Shown here: in pieces, positions 26,131-35,957 of the stretch
Numbering within the stretch: the stretch's first letter is position 1
Layout: each line of letters starts with the position of its first letter
From: Paraburkholderia madseniana
GTDB lineage: Bacteria > Pseudomonadota > Gammaproteobacteria > Burkholderiales > Burkholderiaceae
Direction of reading: 5' to 3'
Length of the DNA stretch: 64,000 nucleotides
Assembly (NCBI RefSeq): GCF_009690905.1
Contig: NZ_VOSW01000014.1
Location: 58,635-122,634, forward strand
Made by a program: the position numbers and the translations under genes
Notes under the pieces: model-generated
Seen by the model: only the letters and a program-made list of their open reading frames with translations
What the model was told of the DNA's origin: nothing
The model's database searches: none

Positions 26131-27380
26131 GAAGTCCTTGCAGTCAACGTTCTGAACAGCATCCACGCCGCGGCGCAGCCAAGGCCAAGGGTCATGGACC
26201 AGGCAATACCCGTCACGCCCCACCAATGAACCGCCGCAGGCACGCTCGCCAGCAGCACGACAACCTGAATCAGCGACGCATGCACCGTCGCCTTCGCGTC
26301 ACCCACCGCGCGCAGATAAGCAACCAGCACGGCAATCAACGCGCCGATCGCCATATTGATCACCAGAATTCTGAACAGCGGCACCGCAGGCAACCAGGCC
26401 GCGCCGAGAATCAGCGAGAAGAGCGGCTCGGCGATCAGCCTCAGCACCGCGACGAACCCGGCGAGCCCGATCGCGATCACGAGCAGATAAATCTTGATCG
26501 ACCGCGATGCGGCCTGCGGACTCCGGCGATGACGTGCCGCGAAGGTGGGAAAGAGGTATTGCGACATCGCAATGGCGGCGTCGGCGAGCAGCATCTGCGC
26601 GAGGCGCGACGACATCTGATAGGCACCCAGTTGCGCCGGGCCGAGCAGTTTGCCGACCACGACCTTGTCGAACTGGTTGAGCAGCAGGTTGATCACACTG
26701 CTCGCCCAGATCCAGCGGCTGAAGCCGACGTAGTGACCAATGCCCGACCACACGGGGCGCATCGGCGGACGCGGTTTCATCGTCGCCCAGGTCAGGATGC
26801 TTTTCAGGCTCTCGCCGGCCACGAGGCCGAGCAGCACCGAGGCCGCACCGGCGCCGAAATACGCGAGCCCCAGTCCCACCGAACAATCGACAAATGCCGC
26901 CCCGACCTCGACGCCGGCAATATGCTGGAAGCGCCGCTCGCGCTGCACGAGGTAGTAAGTGGGCGATGCGAGACCGCGTAACAGAGGCAGCAACGCGGCA
27001 AGCTGAATCAGCACCAGTGAACCGTTCAGATGAAACTGACTGCTCAGCAATGGTGCAAGCGCGACCAGCAGCAGCGAGATGAGCACGCCGCGCGCGGTCA
27101 GCGTCGTCCACACCGCGCCGAGTTGCGTACGCGACGGTGGATGTTCGCCTTGAATGACCGCCTGCGCGAGACCCGTGTCCGACAACGCCTCGGCAATCGC
27201 CACCGCGAGCAAGGCCACGCTCACGCTGCCGATCGCCGCCGGCCCGAGCATCCGGCCAATCGCAAGAAATTTGATGGCTACGAGTCCACGCACGGCGAAC
27301 TGCTGCAATAGCACCCATGTCGCCGCGCTCGCGCCGAAGCTGGCCGCTATCGAGAGCGCCGGAAGCCTGATCGCCCGCAA
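26127..27380 (-). CDS. EPS repeat-unit flippase, Wzx-like (MOP superfamily)
   Basis: 417 aa, about 12-14 membrane helices, no signal peptide. The pattern of the polysaccharide transporter family is present (ASFGASAATWVLLQQFAVRG; FDKVVVGKLLGPAQLGAYQM; AIAMSQYLFPTFAARHR). It would flip the undecaprenyl-linked repeat unit to the periplasm for Wzy. The only plausible start is TTG at 27380, with GGAG 7 bases before it; no in-frame ATG exists between it and the upstream stop near 27433. The unusual start could lower expression. It is followed by an overlapping glycosyltransferase gene. Confidence 0.88.
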   Translation of the reverse strand: MRAIRLPALSIAASFGASAATWVLLQQFAVRGLVAIKFLAIGRMLGPAAIGSVSVALLAVAIAEALSDTGLAQAVIQGEHPPSRTQLGAVWTTLTARGVLISLLLVALAPLLSSQFHLNGSLVLIQLAALLPLLRGLASPTYYLVQRERRFQHIAGVEVGAAFVDCSVGLGLAYFGAGAASVLLGLVAGESLKSILTWATMKPRPPMRPVWSGIGHYVGFSRWIWASSVINLLLNQFDKVVVGKLLGPAQLGAYQMSSRLAQMLLADAAIAMSQYLFPTFAARHRRSPQAASRSIKIYLLVIAIGLAGFVAVLRLIAEPLFSLILGAAWLPAVPLFRILVINMAIGALIAVLVAYLRAVGDAKATVHASLIQVVVLLASVPAAVHWWGVTGIAWSMTLGLGCAAAWMLFRTLTARTS

Positions 27381-27423
27381 GCTGTTTCTCCGTCGAATCG
27401 GAGCGCCGTTGACTCGGCCATAA

Positions 27424-27446
27424 GCAGCGATTCAATGCATCGCTGC
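27424..27446. repeat. perfect dyad upstream of the flippase
   Basis: GCAGCGAT and ATCGCTGC, 8 bases each, separated by 7. It lies about 45 bases upstream of the flippase TTG start, in the 349-base gap before the next plus-strand gene. It could be an operator or an mRNA hairpin. The rest of the gap (27447-27729) shows nothing recognisable. Confidence 0.35.
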
Positions 27447-27729
27447 GAAACGCCGCCGGCGCATAAATTGTTAGATTGCACCAGCAAGCTGGCGAGTTTT
27501 TTCATCGAATCCCATATACGACCTTACAGCGAGACAATCGGCAACAACCGCCATCAGCTAGGTCAGTTCAGCCGAAGCCATTGCGCTCTAGTACGTTTAC
27601 CCACAGAACGGGTCAAATAGACGGGTTCACTGACGCCGCCGATGCTAACGTTGTTCAGCTAGCGCCTAAGACAGCCGGCGCAAGGGTGCTTTTCCACAGC
27701 GCATTCGACCACTGAAGACCACTGAATCG

Positions 27730-28920
27730 ATGGAACAAGACTACGTTCTGATTGTGGAACCCAACCTCACCGGCCACCGCTGGCGTTATGTCGAATGGAC
27801 CATGCAGGCCTGCACGGAAGCCGGCTATCCCTGCATCCTCGCAACGGAATCCGCCAACGAAGACCATCGGCTCGCCAGACAGATCGTCGCCGCGAACCGC
27901 GCGGATCTGCAGATCGCCTTCGTCGACCCCGAGGAGCGGCCCCGCGGGCTGTTGCGCCAATCGAACCAGTATTCACGCTTTCACCGCTATTTCAAGCGCG
28001 TGCATCGCATCGTCAGCCACGCGCAGCCGATCAGGCTGGTGGTTGTGCCTTATGTCGATTACTTCTTCTACGCGTTGCCGTTTCTCGGTTCGCCCTTTCG
28101 CAAGACACCCTGGATCGGCATCACGATGCGTTCGACCTTCCATCATCACAAGGTCGGCATCAAGTCGCCCGACCGACCGATTGTGAATGCGGTCAAGGCG
28201 CTGCTTTTCAAGCGTGCAATCCGCTCCGTCGGGCTGCGCACACTGCTGACGATCGACCCGACTCTGCCGGAATGGTCCGCGCACAACGCCTCGAAAAACA
28301 GCGCGGCCGTCGCCTATGTCGCGGACCCGTTTCCGGACGAGCACGCGGAAAATCCAGTGCTGGCCCGTGAGCGTCTCGGACTGGACCCCGCGCAGCGTTA
28401 TCTGCTGGTGTACGGCTCGATCACCGAACGCAAGGGCATCTACGAACTGGTCCACGCGTTGACGCGTCTGGAGCATGCACCCACGCTGATCGTCGCGGGC
28501 GAGCAGGATGCGGGCACGCGCCATTTCATGCGCAATCATGTGCGCAACCTCACGCCTGCGCCACTGGTGCTCGACTCGTTCATTGCGAACGACGTCGAGC
28601 GCGATCTGTTCTCCGCCTGCGACGCGGTCTGGCTAGGCTACAAGGGGCACTACGGCATGAGCGGCGTGCTCGTGCAGGCGTACCGCTTCGGCAAGCCCGT
28701 GATTGCAACGGAAGATGGACTGATCGGCTGGTTCAGCCGGCGCTGCGAACTGGGGCCGATTCTGAAGGACCTGAGTTCCGCCTCGATCGGCAAGGCGATC
28801 ACCGAGACCATGACCTCGTGGCCGCACGAGCCCGAGGCCGTTCCGGCGGCACGCGAAGATCTGCTGTCACGGCATACGCTCGGGCAATTCAAGCAGACCT
28901 TGCTTCAGCAGATGGCCTGA
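27730..28920 (+). CDS. GT4-like glycosyltransferase
   Basis: 396 aa, soluble. The N-terminal half begins DYVLIVEPNLTGHRWRYVEW, unlike the other transferases of the locus. The C-terminal half is a GT-B nucleotide-sugar domain (LLVYGSITERKGIYELVHAL; FSACDAVWLGYKGHYGMSGV; QAYRFGKPVIATEDGLIGWF). It probably adds one sugar to the EPS repeat unit. It stands alone on the plus strand, 349 bases from the flippase and convergent with the acyltransferase (72-base gap). Donor and acceptor unknown. Confidence 0.8.
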   Translation: MEQDYVLIVEPNLTGHRWRYVEWTMQACTEAGYPCILATESANEDHRLARQIVAANRADLQIAFVDPEERPRGLLRQSNQYSRFHRYFKRVHRIVSHAQPIRLVVVPYVDYFFYALPFLGSPFRKTPWIGITMRSTFHHHKVGIKSPDRPIVNAVKALLFKRAIRSVGLRTLLTIDPTLPEWSAHNASKNSAAVAYVADPFPDEHAENPVLARERLGLDPAQRYLLVYGSITERKGIYELVHALTRLEHAPTLIVAGEQDAGTRHFMRNHVRNLTPAPLVLDSFIANDVERDLFSACDAVWLGYKGHYGMSGVLVQAYRFGKPVIATEDGLIGWFSRRCELGPILKDLSSASIGKAITETMTSWPHEPEAVPAAREDLLSRHTLGQFKQTLLQQMA

Positions 28921-28992
28921 TCCGGCAACACGCCTTCTTCGACACACCCTCACCTCGGCAGACACTCAGAGCGGCTGGCGCGATGCGCTATG

Positions 28993-30147
28993 TCATCGCG
29001 CGGCAGCCTGGCCGCCAGCAACAGGCACTTCTTCGCGCACCGAACTGTTGCGCTTTGCCGGGAACAGCGCGTTGCGCATCAGCAGGAACGGATACTCGAT
29101 CGCGCGCGTGGTCACGTAGCCGATCGCAATCGCGAAAGCAAACTGCGCGGTAAGCGCCACGATCCAGATTACGCTCGGCGCGAGACCCATGGCAGTCGTT
29201 TTGCGAATCAGCATGTCGCCCGGAGCGAGCGCAAGCGAATGCCACAGGTAAATGCCATACGAATAGAGGCCGATCCAGGCAATCCCGCGATACACCCACG
29301 ACGTCTTGAACGATCCCGAATACTCCAGCACGAACACGATCAGCGCGGCAAAACCGAGCGCCTGAATCGTATAGCCGATGCTTTCGTCGAGCGCGATGTG
29401 TTTGGTCGCAAGGGCGAGCCACGCACACAGAATCACGATGCTGGCGACCAGCAGCCACTTGCGCTTTGCGATCTGATGATAGACGCCCGGTTTCATCCAG
29501 TAGATCGCCGACAGAATCACGCCAACCAGCAAACTGTCGATGCGGTATTGCGTGTACGCGAATGCCCCTTCCAGATTGCCGCCCGCCACCGCGAAGCAGC
29601 GCGCGGTGAACACCACCGCGCAGATTCCGGTGAGCACGCCGACAATCGTCCATGCGCCAAGGCGCCAGCGCGCGAACAGCAACAGCAGCGCCGGCAGGAC
29701 GAGATAAAAGTGTTCTTCGACCGCGAGGCTCCAGGTCTGGGTAATCGAGGTGCCCAGATAGTTCTGCAGGTGGGTCAGGTTCTGCACCAGAAACGTATTC
29801 CACGGATGGCGACCGGCCAGCACATGAAACGCGATCAGCACGTAATACGCGGGCCAGATGCGGAAAATCCGCCGGACGATAAAGCGCTTTGCGTCGACGT
29901 TACCTGTTTCGGCGTACTGTCGAAGCAACAGGCCGCCAACCAGAAATCCGCTCAGCGTAAAGAACAGGTTGACGCCTTCCCGCCCGAAATTCTTCAGGGG
30001 GTACTCGATGATCTCAATCAGGATGTTGCCGGTCTGAACGACATGAAAGTGAAAGCCCATCACCATGATAATGGCGATGCCGCGCACGAAATCCAGCTCG
30101 ATGGCCCGGCCGGCTGTTACGGATTTCGCCCCGCCGAATAATTTCAT
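28993..30147 (-). CDS. acyltransferase family 3 membrane protein (OafA-like)
   Basis: 384 aa from the ATG at 30147, preferred because GGGGAG lies 6 bases upstream; seven codons earlier another ATG is possible. About ten membrane helices. Family motifs: ELDFVRGIAIIMVMGFHFHV with the catalytic-type histidine near residue 33, and GVNLFFTLSGFLVGGLLLRQ and TWSLAVEEHFYLVLPALLLL further on. These enzymes O-acetylate or O-succinylate cell-surface sugars across the inner membrane. In this locus it most likely decorates the EPS repeat unit. It is divergent from the polymerase gene across 282 bases. Confidence 0.9.
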   Translation of the reverse strand: MKLFGGAKSVTAGRAIELDFVRGIAIIMVMGFHFHVVQTGNILIEIIEYPLKNFGREGVNLFFTLSGFLVGGLLLRQYAETGNVDAKRFIVRRIFRIWPAYYVLIAFHVLAGRHPWNTFLVQNLTHLQNYLGTSITQTWSLAVEEHFYLVLPALLLLFARWRLGAWTIVGVLTGICAVVFTARCFAVAGGNLEGAFAYTQYRIDSLLVGVILSAIYWMKPGVYHQIAKRKWLLVASIVILCAWLALATKHIALDESIGYTIQALGFAALIVFVLEYSGSFKTSWVYRGIAWIGLYSYGIYLWHSLALAPGDMLIRKTTAMGLAPSVIWIVALTAQFAFAIAIGYVTTRAIEYPFLLMRNALFPAKRNSSVREEVPVAGGQAAAR

Positions 30148-30429
30148 GTTGTTCTCCCCTGTCGCCATTCTTGGGCGCGTGTTCCTTTTTGCATCTTCGG
30201 TGGCGGCACGCGTGCGCGCGCGCCAACATCAAGGCATTGGCCGACAACATCAGCAAGTGTGCGCGCGTCTTGCAGGGACCGCCCTTGCCACTGTCGCCAG
30301 AACCCAGGCAATGGGCGACGAAACTGGCCAGGTGGAACGGCCACATGGGGATATTCCCGCACAATGACCCGATGCGAGACCGTCCGCTATAGACCAACGG
30401 CGGATCGACAGCACGGGGAGGGATCAGCA

Positions 30430-31923
30430 ATGCGCCATCAGTATGCGACGCTCTGGATATGGTTATTTCTGTTACCGCTTGCACTGGACTATAAAGCGCC
30501 CGACGCCAACGTAGGCCACTTTATCCAGTTCGTTTTCGTCATCCCCGTGATCGCCGCGGGACTCGCTCTCGCGCTGATCGCGCCGCGCTTTCACAACGGC
30601 TCGCGGCTGCGCTCGGTGATCACCTTCAGCGTGCTGCTGTGCGTGCTCGGCAGCATCGTCGCCCAGTTTGTTCAGGATAACGACACCGGCAACTATCTGC
30701 GCGTTCTCCTACCGTTCGTGCTGTTTCTGCTGGGCTACCTCGTGGCCTGCCGTCCGTGGAGCGAATACAGAATCTCGCAGTTCGAGAAAGCCCTGTTCGT
30801 TTCCAACGTGATCTGTCTCCTGTTCACCTTCGCCTATGGCCTCGCCACGAGCGGCGACCTCGAAGATGCGCGCTTTCGTATCATCTCCGTGACGTTGCTG
30901 GGGCTACAAGCCGTGCTACTGCACGAATTCGTCGTCGCCAGACGCTTTTCGTTTTTCACCATCGCGGTGTTCGCGGTCAGCGTGATCGTCGAGTTGCTGA
31001 GCGTGACGCGCAGTTTGATGATCGGCACGGTCTTCCTGTTCCTGTTCGCGATGGCACTGAGCGCACCGTCGATCCAGCTTGTCTGGCGCACGGCCGCCCG
31101 CAGCGTAATGACCGGCGCGGTACTGGCCGGCGTGGTAGGCATCGTGGCAGTCACTTTCCCGACCGTCACCGAACACTGGACGCAGCGCATTTTCGCGTCC
31201 GAGGAAACCGTCACCGGCAAGGATCCAACCACGATCACCCGTCTCGCCGAGATGCGCGATCAGTACGACCAGGTGACGGCGTCGCCGGAAACGCTGCTGT
31301 TCGGCGAAGGCTACGGGCACTACTACCGTTATTCCCCCGTTTACCTGCCGGACCTTGCCGGCCAGATCAGCGAGAAAGACTTCTACGCGATCAACGAATG
31401 GCCGGCGGGCCATAATTTCTGGGTCTATCAGCTCTTCGCGGGCGGACTGCTGTTCGGCATCGCCATGCCTTTGGCGACCCTGGCCGCGCTGGCAATCTGC
31501 TTTTTCTCGTACCGCTACTGGCGCGTGGTGGTTCCCGACGCGCCCATGCTTCCGGTATTAGGCCGCGCCATCATGCTGTTCGCCGCGCTGCCGGCTACGT
31601 CGATCGGTGGCAATCCGCTCGGGCCGCGTTTCTCCGGACTGATATTCGGCGTTGCCCTCGGCCTGATGATCGCCACGCACGCGCGATTGCAGCGCGCACT
31701 GCCAGCGCGGATGAAACGCCCAGCTACGCCCCCGCATTTGCACCCAGCCGCCATGCCTGAATTGCCGGGCAGGATCCAGCCCGGCATGGGTCGCGCGGAT
31801 CTCGCGACGACCCTCGGCATCTCGCACGCGGCAAGCACCGCACCCGGCGCCGGCCAGTTCGGCGCCCTCGTGTCGCGCCCCACGTCGACGCAAAACGCCA
31901 ATCGACGGAATATCGTCCGATGA
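30430..31923 (+). CDS. EPS polymerase / O-antigen ligase-like membrane protein (Wzy-type)
   Basis: 497 aa from the ATG at 30430 (GGGAGGGATC upstream); the longer frame to 30259 lacks a good site. About eleven membrane helices and a large periplasmic loop (residues about 250-350) before a C-terminal pair of helices. The stretch EWPAGHNFWVYQLFAGGLLF carries the HN pattern typical of O-antigen ligase/polymerase proteins. It should join flipped repeat units in the periplasm. A Pro/Ala-rich cytoplasmic tail ends the protein. Its stop overlaps the next glycosyltransferase start (ATGA). Confidence 0.82.
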   Translation: MRHQYATLWIWLFLLPLALDYKAPDANVGHFIQFVFVIPVIAAGLALALIAPRFHNGSRLRSVITFSVLLCVLGSIVAQFVQDNDTGNYLRVLLPFVLFLLGYLVACRPWSEYRISQFEKALFVSNVICLLFTFAYGLATSGDLEDARFRIISVTLLGLQAVLLHEFVVARRFSFFTIAVFAVSVIVELLSVTRSLMIGTVFLFLFAMALSAPSIQLVWRTAARSVMTGAVLAGVVGIVAVTFPTVTEHWTQRIFASEETVTGKDPTTITRLAEMRDQYDQVTASPETLLFGEGYGHYYRYSPVYLPDLAGQISEKDFYAINEWPAGHNFWVYQLFAGGLLFGIAMPLATLAALAICFFSYRYWRVVVPDAPMLPVLGRAIMLFAALPATSIGGNPLGPRFSGLIFGVALGLMIATHARLQRALPARMKRPATPPHLHPAAMPELPGRIQPGMGRADLATTLGISHAASTAPGAGQFGALVSRPTSTQNANRRNIVR

Positions 31924-33137
31924 AAATTCTCCATTTGCTTGCAAGCGTCGATCCCCGCGCGGGCGGCCCGGTTGAAGGCGTTCGCCGCAGCGGCGCGGCG
32001 ATGCAGGACGCCGGGCACGAAATCGAAGTGGCCACCTGCGATGCGCCCGGCGACGCCTACCTCGCGTCCTTTCCGTTTCCGGTCCACGCATTCGGCCCCG
32101 TCAACAGCCGCTATAGCTACAGCGCGCCACTCGCGCCGTGGCTCGCCGGCAACGCGAAGCGCTTCGACGCGGTCATCGTGCACGGCTTGTGGCAGTACCA
32201 CGGCTTCGCGGCATGGAAAGCGCTGCGCCAAAGCGACGTGCCCTACTACGTGTACGTACATGGCATGCTCGACCCCTGGTTCAAACAGGCTTACCCGCTC
32301 AAGCATCTGAAGAAGTGGTTGTACTGGCCGTGGGCCGAATACCGGGTACTGCGCGATGCACGCGCCGTCATCTTTACGACGGAGGAAGAACGTGCGCGCG
32401 CCCGTCAATCGTTCTGGCTGTACCGGGCGCATGAGCGGATCGTGCCGTACGGCGCGACCGTGCCGCCGCTCGACATAGAGCCTCTGCGCGAAGCGTTCCT
32501 GCAAGCCGTGCCCGGCTTGCGCGGCAAACGCATCGTGCTGTTTCTCGGCCGCGTGCACGCGAAGAAAGGCTGTGATCTGCTGATCGATGCGTTTGCGCGT
32601 ATCGCCGGCCGCGACCCGTCGCTGCATCTCATGATTGCGGGTCCCGACGAGACCGGCTGGGTGGCCAGCTTGCGCGCCCAGGCTCAGGCAGCCGGCATCG
32701 CGCACCGCCTCAGCCTGCCGGGCATGCTGCAAGGTGATCTCAAGTGGGGCGCGTTCCATGCAAGCGACGTGTTCGTTCTGCCCTCGCATCAGGAGAACTT
32801 CGGCGTAGCGGTTGCCGAAGCGCTCGGCTGCGGACTGCCGGCGCTGATCTCCGACAAGGTCAACGTGTGGCGCGAGATCGAAGCGGACGGCGCGGGAATG
32901 GTGGCTGCCGACACAGTAGACGGTACGGAAAAGAATCTCGTGCGCTGGCTCGAGCTCGACGACACCGCACGCGCCGCCATGCGCGCTCAGGCAACTCGCA
33001 CTTTCGAAGCACGCTTCCGGGTCGAAACCATGGTCAGCGCGTTGACCGCGCTGCTGGAAACGAAAGGCAGCATCGGCGAAACGCGCGAAAACACGCTCTC
33101 CACGCTGCGCGAAGCCACGACTCAACCGAGCCGGTGA
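31920..33137 (+). CDS. GT4-family glycosyltransferase
   Basis: 405 aa. GT-B fold with N-terminal MKILHLLASVDPRAGGPVEG, a middle HGMLDPWFKQAYPLKHLKKW signature seen in many EPS transferases, and a C-terminal domain with VLFLGRVHAKKGCDLLIDAF and LPSHQENFGVAVAEALGCGL (EX7E). The ATG overlaps the polymerase stop by four bases, so the two are translationally coupled, which ties this enzyme to the repeat unit. Donor sugar cannot be read; the mannose/fucose supply genes suggest GDP sugars. A short GC dyad at about 33152-33170 follows the stop. Confidence 0.9.
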   Translation: MKILHLLASVDPRAGGPVEGVRRSGAAMQDAGHEIEVATCDAPGDAYLASFPFPVHAFGPVNSRYSYSAPLAPWLAGNAKRFDAVIVHGLWQYHGFAAWKALRQSDVPYYVYVHGMLDPWFKQAYPLKHLKKWLYWPWAEYRVLRDARAVIFTTEEERARARQSFWLYRAHERIVPYGATVPPLDIEPLREAFLQAVPGLRGKRIVLFLGRVHAKKGCDLLIDAFARIAGRDPSLHLMIAGPDETGWVASLRAQAQAAGIAHRLSLPGMLQGDLKWGAFHASDVFVLPSHQENFGVAVAEALGCGLPALISDKVNVWREIEADGAGMVAADTVDGTEKNLVRWLELDDTARAAMRAQATRTFEARFRVETMVSALTALLETKGSIGETRENTLSTLREATTQPSR

Positions 33138-33188
33138 CGTTGGGATAACAGCGCGCGCCACGAGGCGCGCACTGTCACCGGTTGTTCT

Positions 33189-34931
33189 TCACTGCTCCTT
33201 CATCAACGGCGTCAAGGTCGAGGCTGCGATCGGCAGGGTTTCGACTTGAGGCTGCTGCGTCTGGACCGACATCAGGGAACTGTTGGCGGCGTCGCCCCGC
33301 GTATCGCCGACGATATCCGGGACATCGAGTTGCCGCACCAGATGACCCGCAAGACGTAGCGCAAGCGCGGCGATCGTGATGGTCGGAAAGTTGGCGCCGA
33401 CTGTTGGAAAGACCGAGCTGCCCGCCACATAAAAATTGCTCATCCCATGCACCTTGCAATCGCGATCGACCACGCCTTCACGTGGCGAATCGTGCATGCG
33501 CGTGGTGCCCATGTGATGCCACGTGCCCTCCAGCTTCGCCGGCCAGCTACGGCCTTCGAGCGGCGCGTCGAGTTCGACGTCCGCGATGCCCGCCATCTGC
33601 AACTCCTGCGCGAGCAACGCGAAGGTTTTGTCGAAGGTGCGTTGCACCTGTTCGCCCAGACGCCACTCCACCTTCACCCGCGGCATGCCGAACCGGTCGC
33701 GTTTATCGGCCGACAACGTGACCCGGCTATCGGGGTCGGGCACCGCTTCGACGATCGCCTGCAAGGTCACATCGGTGATCAACGCCGGCCATTGCAAAAG
33801 CCGCGTCAAACCGTAGCCCACGGTGTGCAGCGGATGCGCGATCATCGTGGCGATATCGGTTTTCAGGCTGCGGCCCGGCTGGTCCTTCTGCAACAGCGCT
33901 TCCTTGCAGTGGATCAGGGCCTCGGATCCTGCCGTTCCTTCACCGTACCAGCGCGAATAAAGCCACACGCGCGAGTTCAGCAGCTTCTCGCGCTCCATCA
34001 ACTCCTGCTTCGGCGCGAACTGTGAGGAGATCTTCGTGCCGTGCGCGGACACCGCGGCATTCTGATAGTGATACTTGATGTCATACAGCTTATTGCGCGC
34101 GTTGCCCGGACGAAAACGCACCTTGCCGGACATCATCCGCGGATGATCCATGAAGTAACGGCCCACCAGATCGTTGGCATTGCCGAGTCCCGCCGCCTGC
34201 ACGTTGTTCGAAGCGAGTAGAAGCCGCGCATTCTCGATGCCGCCCGTGGCGAGCACGAAAATCCTCGCGGTCACCGTCATTTTTCGTCCACTGATGGTCG
34301 CCACCTGAAGCCGCGCAACAGACGTGCCCTCAGCATCGGCGTCGATATTGTGCACATTCGCATGCAGAAACACGCGCACCCGCGCCGAACGCGACAGCTC
34401 GTCGCGATAGGCCTTGCCGAAACGCACAGGAGGGCTGAATTGCGCGACGGTATCGCGCATATCGCCGGTCGCAAGCGGTATGCGGCGCACGTCATGGCGC
34501 CCGATCTCGCGCTCCCAGTAGGCGGGGTCGAAATTCTGCGGGCCGAGCTTCAGCAGTTCATGCGTACGCGCGTAGTACGGCGCCAGTTCGTCGAGACCGA
34601 ACGGCCAGCCGCTGTGCGGGATCCAGTCGCGCTTGTCGAAGTCCCACGGATCGAGCGGACGGCACCAGCCGCCCCAGCAGTTGCTGCTGCCGCCGAAGTA
34701 ACGGCTGCGCGAGCCGTCCGCGAACGAATAGGGAAGCCCGGCGTTCTCGCCGCGATAGAGGTCGCGGGTTTCGTCATCCGGCCCGAAGCCCCCGCTTTCG
34801 AGCATGCAGGTGTCGACCCCCGCCCTCGACATCTCCAGCGCAAGCGTAATCCCGGCGACCCCTCCGCCAATGATGCAGACCGTCGTTTCAATGACCGTGT
34901 TGTGTTCAACAGTGCGAGTATCGATGAACAT
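33189..34931 (-). CDS. GMC-family FAD-dependent oxidoreductase
   Basis: 580 aa. FAD-binding motif GGGVAG at residues 22-27, the WGGW-containing loop FGGSSNCWGGWCRPLDPWDF, and C-terminal GMC-type signature (WHHMGTTRMHDS; NFYVAGSSVFPTVGANFPT with the catalytic His/Asn region). GMC enzymes oxidise sugar or alcohol hydroxyls. No signal peptide is seen, so it is probably cytosolic. GGGGAG precedes the ATG. Its place between EPS genes suggests it oxidises a sugar of the repeat unit or a precursor; substrate unknown. A gap of about 229 bases without a gene separates it from the acetyltransferase. Confidence 0.88.
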   Translation of the reverse strand: MFIDTRTVEHNTVIETTVCIIGGGVAGITLALEMSRAGVDTCMLESGGFGPDDETRDLYRGENAGLPYSFADGSRSRYFGGSSNCWGGWCRPLDPWDFDKRDWIPHSGWPFGLDELAPYYARTHELLKLGPQNFDPAYWEREIGRHDVRRIPLATGDMRDTVAQFSPPVRFGKAYRDELSRSARVRVFLHANVHNIDADAEGTSVARLQVATISGRKMTVTARIFVLATGGIENARLLLASNNVQAAGLGNANDLVGRYFMDHPRMMSGKVRFRPGNARNKLYDIKYHYQNAAVSAHGTKISSQFAPKQELMEREKLLNSRVWLYSRWYGEGTAGSEALIHCKEALLQKDQPGRSLKTDIATMIAHPLHTVGYGLTRLLQWPALITDVTLQAIVEAVPDPDSRVTLSADKRDRFGMPRVKVEWRLGEQVQRTFDKTFALLAQELQMAGIADVELDAPLEGRSWPAKLEGTWHHMGTTRMHDSPREGVVDRDCKVHGMSNFYVAGSSVFPTVGANFPTITIAALALRLAGHLVRQLDVPDIVGDTRGDAANSSLMSVQTQQPQVETLPIAASTLTPLMKEQ

Positions 34932-35160
34932 CCCTACTCCCCATCTTCTTCATGCATGTCTGAGTGCGTCAAACCGGCTACTCATCCAACCGGGGCTGGC
35001 AAGCAAACCACGCACACGTCGTTGCCGAACGCATCATCGGCGTCGCCGCAGGTGTCGATCAAGGGCATCGATCGACAATCCGATTGCGGTCGCCGACATT
35101 CCGGCTTGTCAACGACCTGGCCTCCTCAGCGTATAAACGCTGCGGTTCTCTCTCTGTGCT

Positions 35161-35781
35161 TCAGGTCACGGAATCGAAGCGGTTCCGGATAAAACGACAT
35201 GGATTGCCGCCATACACGCCCTCTGGATCGAGCGAACGATGCACGACGGACAAGGGTGTCACCACGGCGGACCGGCCGATCGTCACACCCATCTGCACAA
35301 CGCATTTCGACGTGATCCAGACGCCGTCCTCGATGACGATCGGCGCGACGTGCAGATCCATCGTCGTGCTCATATCGTGAGAGCCGGCACTGAGGAACGT
35401 CCCTTGGGAAATGCAGACATTCGAGCCGATGCGGATCTGCGCCTGGTTGTAGATCCAGACGTCGACGCCGAACCAGCAGTTATCCCCCACCTCCAGGTTC
35501 CACGGCGATTTCACGCGCAATGGATGCACGAAGCGGCAACCCGTGCCGATCTTCGCGCCGAACAGGCGTAACAACGCAACCCTGACCGACGAGAGCGGCA
35601 GCAGCTTGTTGTTGATCACGCAGGCTTCAACAACAAACCAGATGAGCTCGATCAGGGCACCGCGCTTCGCGCGATAGTTCCCCTTTCCAGCCAGACTGAG
35701 ATCGATGACACGGCCATCCTCGCGAACGCCTTCGACTTCCGGCATACGCCCGATCTGCGGATCGTCGGCGGCGTTACCCAT
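35161..35781 (-). CDS. WcaF-like acetyltransferase (left-handed beta-helix)
   Basis: 206 aa from the ATG at 35781 (GGAG 7 bases upstream), rather than the ORF start at 35799. The C-terminal two thirds are hexapeptide repeats (FGAKIGTGCRFVHPLRVKSP; IGSNVCISQGTFLSAGSHD with the usual active-site His; VWITSKCVVQMGVTIGRSAV), the form of the WcaF/CysE acetyltransferases. It would transfer acetyl from acetyl-CoA to a sugar hydroxyl of the EPS. With the acyltransferase-3 protein this makes two different acyl-decorating enzymes in the locus. Confidence 0.88.
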   Translation of the reverse strand: MGNAADDPQIGRMPEVEGVREDGRVIDLSLAGKGNYRAKRGALIELIWFVVEACVINNKLLPLSSVRVALLRLFGAKIGTGCRFVHPLRVKSPWNLEVGDNCWFGVDVWIYNQAQIRIGSNVCISQGTFLSAGSHDMSTTMDLHVAPIVIEDGVWITSKCVVQMGVTIGRSAVVTPLSVVHRSLDPEGVYGGNPCRFIRNRFDSVT

Positions 35782-35957
35782 CAGATTTCTCCAAACCACG
35801 AACGGGAATCGACATACCCCTGCGTCACACTCACATTATGTTGCGACTCCTTACTGAAGCCTGCTTCATGGCCGTACGAGCAAGCGTTTTGGCGGCTGCA
35901 CGCGTACTGGTTGGCGCACGATAGCGCTATTGCGACCGCATCTTCCTGGGGCATGCG

